A stretch of DNA of 37,955 nt. Origin: Corynebacterium sp. Lineage in GTDB: Bacteria; Actinomycetota; Actinomycetes; Mycobacteriales; Mycobacteriaceae. Each line of letters starts with the position of its first letter. The stretch's first letter is position 1. The notes beneath the pieces were generated by a model. The model was not told where the DNA came from. It saw only the letters and a list, made by a program, of their open reading frames with translations, and made no database searches. A program made the position numbers and the translations under genes. This document shows, one piece after another, positions 33,634-37,955 of this stretch. The DNA lies in the NCBI RefSeq assembly GCF_030538285.1, contig NZ_JAUNUG010000029.1:1-37955 (forward strand), written 5' to 3'.

Positions 33634-33678
33634 CTTTATAGTTCTTTATAATTCGGCAATTTATAAAGAGGTATAAAG
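33634..33678. repeat. 45-bp nested palindrome, copy 2
   Basis: An exact copy of the 32429-32473 unit in the same orientation, beginning at the base after the ATPase stop codon (33631-33633) and ending 7 bp before the convergent MFS stop. The spacing between copies is 1205 bp. Confidence 0.95.
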
Positions 33679-33685
33679 AGGTCGC

Positions 33686-34996
33686 CTACCTGCTCAGCGC
33701 GAAGTGGCGTTCCGCCTGCTCCGCCTCGTGCTCCGGGCCCAGCGGGATGCCGGTGCGGTCGCGCAGTGAGGCTGCCGCCAGCAGCCCGATGAACGTGGCG
33801 ACGAGCAGGTAGGCGGTGACACCCAGGGTCGAACCGGTCGCCTGCACCACGGCCGCCGCGATGGTCGGTGCAAAGGCGCCACCCAGGATGGAGCCCAGCG
33901 CGTAGGTGATCGAGGCGCCGGAGCCGCGTACCGACGCCGGGAACAACTCCGCATACAGCGCCGCCTGCTGGCCGTAGGTGACCCCCAGGCCCACGCCGAG
34001 CAGCAGCATCGCAGGCCAGATCATCCCGTTTTGCACGAGCGGGAACAGCGCCGCCGCGGCTACTGCCTGAATGACGAAGCCCACCAGGTAGGTGTTGCGG
34101 CGGCCGATCCGGTCGGAGATCCCGCCCGCCAGCACGCCCGAGATCAGCCAGGTGATGGCCGCGCCGGTGACGGCCCACAGCACTGCGCCGCGTTCCATCC
34201 CGAGGTCATTGACGGCCCAGCTCTGCACGTAGCCACCGGCGATCATGTAGCCCACGACGCCGTTGCCGGCGAAGACCAGCGCGCCGACGAACACCACCGG
34301 GAAGTAGTTACGCAGCAGCTCTCCCAGTGGGTTGGCCTGCTTCTTCTTCTGGGCAATCTCCTCGAACACGGGTGATTCGTCGACGCCGGAGCGGATCCAA
34401 AAGCCCAGGACCATGAGGCCGATGGACAACAGGAAGGGCACGCGCCAGCCCCATTCGATGAACGCATCGCCCGGCGCGATCATGCTCATCAGCGCCAACA
34501 TGCCGGAAGACAGCAGCAGCCCGGCAGGCGCGCCAGCCTGCGGCCCCGCCCCGAACAGGCCCCGCTTCTCGACGGGCGCGTGTTCCACCGCCAGCAGCAC
34601 CGCCGAACCCCATTCACCTCCGGCGGAAATGCCCTGGATGATGCGGAAGAGGATAAGCAGCAGCGGGGCGGCGATGCCGATCGTTTCGTAGGTGGGTACC
34701 AGGCCGATGAGGGTTGTCGCTCCGCCCATGGCCAGCAGCGTCACCATGAGGACCACGCGCCTGCCGAAAACGTCGGAGAAGTGCCCCGCCAGTACCGCGC
34801 CGAGGGGCCGGAAAAGGAAGGACAGGCCGACGGAGAGGAAGCTGACGATGGTCGCCATTCCCGGATCGAGGTCGCCGAACATCACCTTGTTGAACACCAG
34901 ACCAGCGACCGCGGCGTACAAGAAAAAGTCGTACCACTCGATGGCGGTGCCGATGGTCGTCGCCGCCACAACCCGGCGATCATCTCGTCTCTGCAT
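33686..34996 (-). CDS. MFS transporter, metabolite:H+ symporter (MHS) family
   Basis: A 436-residue, 12-helix transporter. ATTIGTAIEWYDFFLYAAVAGLVFNKVMF at the start and GHFSDVFGRRVVLM in the loop between helices 2 and 3 are hallmarks of the MHS group (ProP, ShiA, KgtP, citrate and others). QGISAGGEWGSAVLLAVEHAP follows. The substrate is not decidable from sequence. ATG 34996 fits the family N-terminus, and a TAGTGT box ends 8 nt upstream. An ATG at 35023 would cross the divergent Rieske start. It is convergent with the ATPase gene. Confidence 0.92.
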   Translation of the reverse strand: MQRRDDRRVVAATTIGTAIEWYDFFLYAAVAGLVFNKVMFGDLDPGMATIVSFLSVGLSFLFRPLGAVLAGHFSDVFGRRVVLMVTLLAMGGATTLIGLVPTYETIGIAAPLLLILFRIIQGISAGGEWGSAVLLAVEHAPVEKRGLFGAGPQAGAPAGLLLSSGMLALMSMIAPGDAFIEWGWRVPFLLSIGLMVLGFWIRSGVDESPVFEEIAQKKKQANPLGELLRNYFPVVFVGALVFAGNGVVGYMIAGGYVQSWAVNDLGMERGAVLWAVTGAAITWLISGVLAGGISDRIGRRNTYLVGFVIQAVAAAALFPLVQNGMIWPAMLLLGVGLGVTYGQQAALYAELFPASVRGSGASITYALGSILGGAFAPTIAAAVVQATGSTLGVTAYLLVATFIGLLAAASLRDRTGIPLGPEHEAEQAERHFALSR

Positions 34997-35004
34997 GAGC
35001 AAGC

Positions 35005-35014
35005 ACACTACCGT
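35005..35014. promoter_or_regulatory. Overlapping divergent -10 boxes for the MFS and Rieske genes
   Basis: The minus-strand TAGTGT (35005-35010) lies 8 nt before the MFS ATG 34996. The plus-strand TACCGT (35009-35014) lies 7 nt before the Rieske ATG 35022. The boxes share two bases, so the two leaderless promoters should exclude each other. Confidence 0.45.
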
Positions 35015-35021
35015 GGCCAGC

Positions 35022-35327
35022 ATGAAAGAACTTGCTCATCTGGACCAGATTGCCCCCGGGTCCACCCTGCTTCTCGACGACGGCCTCCTCCTCGTCCGCG
35101 ACCTCGCCGGCGAGGTTCACCTCACCAATAACCGGTGCCCCCACGTCGGCTGGTCACTGGCAAAAGGCACGCTGCACGAGGACGCAGTTATCGAGTGTCC
35201 CCTGCACAAGGGCCTGTGGAATCTGCGCTCCGGTGATCCGGTGCGCTATCCGGCGCGGGTGCCGATGACGGTGTATCCCGTGGAGGTGCGGGATGGTCGG
35301 GTCTACCGTCTTCCCGACGCAGAGTAG
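35022..35327 (+). CDS. Rieske (2Fe-2S) ferredoxin-like protein
   Basis: A 101-residue soluble protein without a signal peptide. The cluster ligands are in CPHVGW and CPLHKGLW (CxH and CxxH), spaced as in stand-alone Rieske ferredoxins and the small subunits of nitrite reductase or dioxygenase systems. No oxygenase partner is adjacent, so the redox partner is unknown. It is divergent from the MFS gene with a shared promoter region. Its last 140 bases overlap the 3' end of the convergent ybaN-like gene. Confidence 0.88.
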   Translation: MKELAHLDQIAPGSTLLLDDGLLLVRDLAGEVHLTNNRCPHVGWSLAKGTLHEDAVIECPLHKGLWNLRSGDPVRYPARVPMTVYPVEVRDGRVYRLPDAE

Positions 35328-35670
35328 CGATGTGGATGCTCACGCCCAGGGCGATGAACGGGAGGATTACGGCCGGAATGGTGTACCCCGACCACGCCAG
35401 GTAGCTCGCTGACAACCCGATGGAGATCCACAGCAAAACGATGGTGCGCGTCTTATGCGCACGCGTCATCGTGTGGTTGTTGTAGTTGTTGATGTAGGTC
35501 CCCAGCACCCGATGATTGACCAGGTAGTTATGCAACCGGGTCGAACTGCGGGCGAAGCAGAAGGCGCTGAGCAGGAGGAACGGGGTCGTCGGTAAGAGCG
35601 GCAGGAAGATGCCCAGCACGCCGAGCCCCAGGCTGAGGACACCGACCACCAGGAGGAGCGGGCGCAGCAT
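35188..35670 (-). CDS. YbaN/DUF454 family inner-membrane protein with C-terminal extension
   Basis: A 160-residue protein. The conserved N-terminal part (LRPLLLVVGVLSLGLGVLGIFLPLLPTTPFLLLSAFCFARSSTRLHNYLVNHRVLGTYINNY) is diagnostic of DUF454/YbaN. Two further helices follow (TIVLLWISIGLSASYLAW, TIPAVILPFIALGVSIHI). After about residue 115 comes a hydrophilic proline-rich tail (REDGRPDHPAPPRDTPSSAPAPDSAP) encoded entirely opposite the Rieske gene. The family is usually near 120-130 residues, so the tail is extra. ATG 35670 overlaps the MOSC stop (TGATG). Function unknown. Confidence 0.85.
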   Translation of the reverse strand: MLRPLLLVVGVLSLGLGVLGIFLPLLPTTPFLLLSAFCFARSSTRLHNYLVNHRVLGTYINNYNNHTMTRAHKTRTIVLLWISIGLSASYLAWSGYTIPAVILPFIALGVSIHIATLRREDGRPDHPAPPRDTPSSAPAPDSAPDHRSADSTGPCAGDTR

Positions 35671-36317
35671 CAAGACACCAACCGCACCATTCGTTCGTGG
35701 TACATCGGCGGCAGGCAGCCGGCCTCCACGATGCGGGCCGCGGCCTCCTTGTCGCCCTGCGCGCCGCGGAAGGCAGTGAGCATGGTGATGTCGTGGGCTG
35801 GGGTGCCGATAAGCACGATCTCATCGTCGGCCTGGATCCGGCCGGGAACCACGACGCGGAAGTAAGCACCGCACTGACCGCGCTGCGAGAACGTGCGCAT
35901 CCACCCCTTCTCCTGCAGCCAGCCGGCGAAAGTGCGGCATGGCTGCCGCGGAATCGACACCTCGAGCTCTGCGGTGCCGATCCGTACCCGCTGGTTGATG
36001 AGCATCCCCGCGAGGTCCAGCCCCTGCGTGGTGAGGTTCTCCCCGAAGCTGCCGTCCGGCAGGCCCCGGCCGAGGAGCTCCTCCCAGTGGTCGAGTTCCT
36101 CACGCGCGAAGGCGTACACAGCCTTCTGCGCACCACCGTGATGCTGGGTGTCCCCCACGGTATCGCCGACCACGCCCGGGCCATCGCCGTAGGAGGGGCC
36201 CGGAGTGAACACGTCGATGAAAGGCTCCGGCTGCTTGTCAATGCCACTCACCCGCGGTGCCCCACCCGGGTCCGGGCGCGGCACGGCGACGTTGGTCGAG
36301 ACGACGATCGGGGTCAT
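35670..36317 (-). CDS. MOSC domain-containing protein (YiiM-like)
   Basis: A 215-residue protein with a MOSC core: GGAQKAVYAFAREELDHWEELLGR, FGENLTTQGLD, a cysteine in IPRQPCRTFAGW, and a GQCGAYFRVVVPGRIQADDEIVL strand pair. YiiM-type MOSC proteins handle molybdenum cofactor and take part in N-hydroxylated base or adduct reduction, with the conserved cysteine as the likely molybdenum ligand. Rieske and MOSC genes being neighbours is suggestive of a redox role, but this is inference. The TAGACT box lies 6 nt before the ATG. Confidence 0.9.
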   Translation of the reverse strand: MTPIVVSTNVAVPRPDPGGAPRVSGIDKQPEPFIDVFTPGPSYGDGPGVVGDTVGDTQHHGGAQKAVYAFAREELDHWEELLGRGLPDGSFGENLTTQGLDLAGMLINQRVRIGTAELEVSIPRQPCRTFAGWLQEKGWMRTFSQRGQCGAYFRVVVPGRIQADDEIVLIGTPAHDITMLTAFRGAQGDKEAAARIVEAGCLPPMYHERMVRLVS

Positions 36318-36323
36318 GGGGCC

Positions 36324-36329
36324 AGTCTA
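36324..36329 (-). promoter_or_regulatory. -10 box (TAGACT) for leaderless MOSC-ybaN transcript
   Basis: TAGACT on the minus strand is followed by 6 nt and ATG 36317. Confidence 0.45.
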
Positions 36330-36386
36330 GGCTGAGATCCCGGAAGGCCCCCATATCCCGAACCATGTGATCCGCGCGGGGCCTAC

Positions 36387-36392
36387 TACACT
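36387..36392 (+). promoter_or_regulatory. -10 box (TACACT) for leuS
   Basis: TACACT is followed by 8 nt and ATG 36401, and no Shine-Dalgarno sequence is visible, fitting a leaderless leuS mRNA. Confidence 0.45.
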
Positions 36393-36400
36393 GCTTAACC

Positions 36401-37955
36401 ATGACGAACCCGAGCGATTCCACCCCCGCGTTCCGCTACACCCCTGCCCTGGCCAACCAGATTGAGCGCAGCTGGCAGCAGTACTGGGTGGACAACGGCA
36501 CCTTCAATGCCCCGAACCCGGTCGGCGACCTGGCCACCGATCAGCAGCTGCCGAAGGACAAGCTCTTCGTCCAGGACATGTTCCCCTATCCCTCGGGCGC
36601 GGGTCTGCACGTCGGTCACCCGCTGGGCTACATCGCCACGGATGTCTACGCCCGTTTCCACCGCATGATGGGCAAGAACGTCCTGCACACGCTCGGTTAT
36701 GACGCTTTCGGTCTGCCCGCCGAGCAGTACGCCATCCAGACCGGCACGCATCCACGCACCACGACGATGGCCAACATCGAGAACATGCGTCGCCAGCTCG
36801 ATGCCCTGGGCCTGGGCCATGATCGTCGCCGCTCCATCGCCACTACCGACCCGGAGTACTACCGCTGGACCCAGTGGATCTTCCTCAAGATCTACAACTC
36901 CTGGTTCGATGAGGCGAAGCAGAAGGCCCGCCCGATCGAGGAGCTGTACCCGCTGCTCGAGTCCGGTGAACTGTCCACGAAGGACGGACGGGTCTACGGG
37001 GAGCTGAGTGACGTCGAGAAGCGCGCGGCCGTCGACGATTTCCGCCTCGTCTACCGTTCGAACTCCATGGTCAACTGGTGCCCCGGTCTGGGCACCGTGC
37101 TGGCGAACGAGGAGGTCACTGCCGACGGCAAGTCCGAGCGCGGCAACTTCCCCGTCTTCCGCAAGAACCTCTCCCAGTGGATGATGCGCATCACCGCGTA
37201 CTCCGACCGCCTCATCGACGATCTCGAGCTGCTTGACTGGCCCGAGAAGGTCAAGTCCATGCAGCGCAACTGGATCGGCCGTTCCCGCGGCGCGGAGGTC
37301 GATTTCGACGCGTCCGGCCACACCATCCGGGTGTTCACCACCCGCCCGGACACGCTCTTCGGTGCCTCCTACATGGTGCTCGCCCCCGAACACGAGCTTG
37401 TCGACGTCCTGACGGCCGAGGTGTACGAGGACGACGTCGATAAGCGGTGGACTTTCGATTCCATCTCGCCGCGCGAGGCCGTGGAAGCTTATCGACGCGC
37501 CATCGCCGCCAAATCCGACGTCGAGCGCCAGGAGAACAAGGACAAGACCGGTGTCTTCCTGGGCGCCTACGCCACGAACCCGGTCAACGGCGCGCAGATC
37601 CCCGTGTTCATCGCCGACTACGTGCTCACCGGCTACGGTACCGGCGCCATCATGGCCGTCCCCGCCCACGATGACCGCGACTACGAGTTCGCCACCGTCT
37701 TCGGCCTGCCCATCCTCGAGGTGGTCGCCGGCGGCGATGTCAGCGAGGCCGCCTGGACCGGCGACGGCACCCTGGTCAACTCCGCGAACCTCGAAGGTCT
37801 GGACATCAATGGCCTGAACAAGGCCGATGCTATCGAGCGCACCATCGCGTGGCTTGTGGCTGAGGAGCGCGGCGTCGAGAAGATCCAGTACAAGCTGCGC
37901 GACTGGCTGTTCGCCCGCCAGCGCTACTGGGGCGAGCCCTTCCCCATCGTCTACT
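36401..37955 (+). CDS. leuS: Leucyl-tRNA synthetase, N-terminal part (3' truncated by window)
   Basis: The first 518 codons of a class I aminoacyl-tRNA synthetase that charges tRNA-Leu. The HIGH signature is HVGH in [32 protein letters not shown], followed by [25 protein letters not shown]. The editing (CP1) domain begins near [13 protein letters not shown], with the [19 protein letters not shown] and [19 protein letters not shown] motifs that remove mischarged residues. The window ends just after [16 protein letters not shown]. The KMSKS region lies beyond the edge. Two GCGTCGATAAGC-type elements (37434, 37487) lie 53 bp apart in opposite orientation. Confidence 0.97.
   Translation, partial: MTNPSDSTPAFRYTPALANQIERSWQQYWVDNGTFNAPNPVGDLATDQQLPKDKLFVQDMFPYPSGAGLHVGHPLGYIATDVYARFHRMMGKNVLHTLGYDAFGLPAEQYAIQTGTHPRTTTMANIENMRRQLDALGLGHDRRRSIATTDPEYYRWTQWIFLKIYNSWFDEAKQKARPIEELYPLLESGELSTKDGRVYGELSDVEKRAAVDDFRLVYRSNSMVNWCPGLGTVLANEEVTADGKSERGNFPVFRKNLSQWMMRITAYSDRLIDDLELLDWPEKVKSMQRNWIGRSRGAEVDFDASGHTIRVFTTRPDTLFGASYMVLAPEHELVDVLTAEVYEDDVDKRWTFDSISPREAVEAYRRAIAAKSDVERQENKDKTGVFLGAYATNPVNGAQIPVFIADYVLTGYGTGAIMAVPAHDDRDYEFATVFGLPILEVVAGGDVSEAAWTGDGTLVNSANLEGLDINGLNKADAIERTIAWLVAEERGVEKIQYKLRDWLFARQRYWGEPFPIVY
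37487..37498 (-). repeat. GCGTCGATAAGC element (in leuS)
   Basis: An exact copy on the minus strand, read in leuS as AYRR, another frame again. A one-mismatch copy (ACGTCGATAAGC, 37434-37445) on the plus strand faces it. Confidence 0.85.

Noticed and set aside
35803-35814. GTGCCGATAAGC as a further 12-mer copy
   Set aside because: Two mismatches. Listed as borderline and not counted.

Overview
The window is a high-GC actinobacterial chromosome segment, most likely from Corynebacterium, lying next to the replication origin. The gene order yidC-rsmG-parA-parB-(GNAT-like)-cwlM-trxA-trxB-sigM-murJ-(DUF6049)-mutT4-pcnA is the order found beside oriC in mycobacteria and corynebacteria. parAB and four intact parS sites confirm an origin-proximal position. 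The dnaA side should lie to the left of base 1, so the replication fork would run left to right. The species cannot be read from the sequence.

Layout. 1-3526 (+): the 3' end of yidC, a strong hairpin terminator, rsmG, parA, parB and a GNAT-like gene. 3532-12735 (-): cwlM (a pseudo-amidase), trxA and trxB behind the ECF sigma gene sigM, then murJ with a pseudokinase-like tail, a DUF6049 surface protein and a Nudix hydrolase. 12811-15885 (+): CCA-adding enzyme, YqgE and an AzlC/AzlD (BrnFE-type) amino-acid exporter pair. 15882-22513: a small DUF6881-like gene whose start lies inside a parS site, a bile-acid-symporter-family protein, an Old Yellow Enzyme, a Tat/lipoprotein Rieske protein, a DUF4287 protein, and a MerR-ABC-permease operon with a 19-bp-spacer MerR promoter. 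22555-23844 (-): an HNH endonuclease. 23960-30714 (-): a complete trp operon trpL-E-G-D-CF-B-A with a Trp-Trp-Trp leader peptide, an attenuator and a consensus promoter. 30711-37955: an SdpI-like protein, a dicarboxylate symporter, a single ATPase gene bounded by two identical 45-bp palindromes, an MHS-type MFS transporter, a Rieske protein, YbaN, a MOSC protein and the 5' part of leuS.

Three DNA-level patterns stand out beyond the genes. First, a 12-mer, GCGTCGATAAGC, occurs exactly ten times (plus several one-mismatch copies) in any reading frame and on both strands. Second, about a dozen genes begin 6-8 nt after a TANNNT box, as expected for leaderless mRNAs, and this fixes several start codons. 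Third, the ATPase gene at 32479-33633 sits between two exact copies of a nested palindrome, which looks like a one-gene cassette or an autoregulated unit.

No gene-free stretch exceeds about 300 bases. The longest non-coding interval is the trp leader region (30534-30710), which is annotated. Many neighbours overlap by 1-8 nt (ATGA-type junctions), and convergent pairs overlap by 4, 17 and 140 nt.
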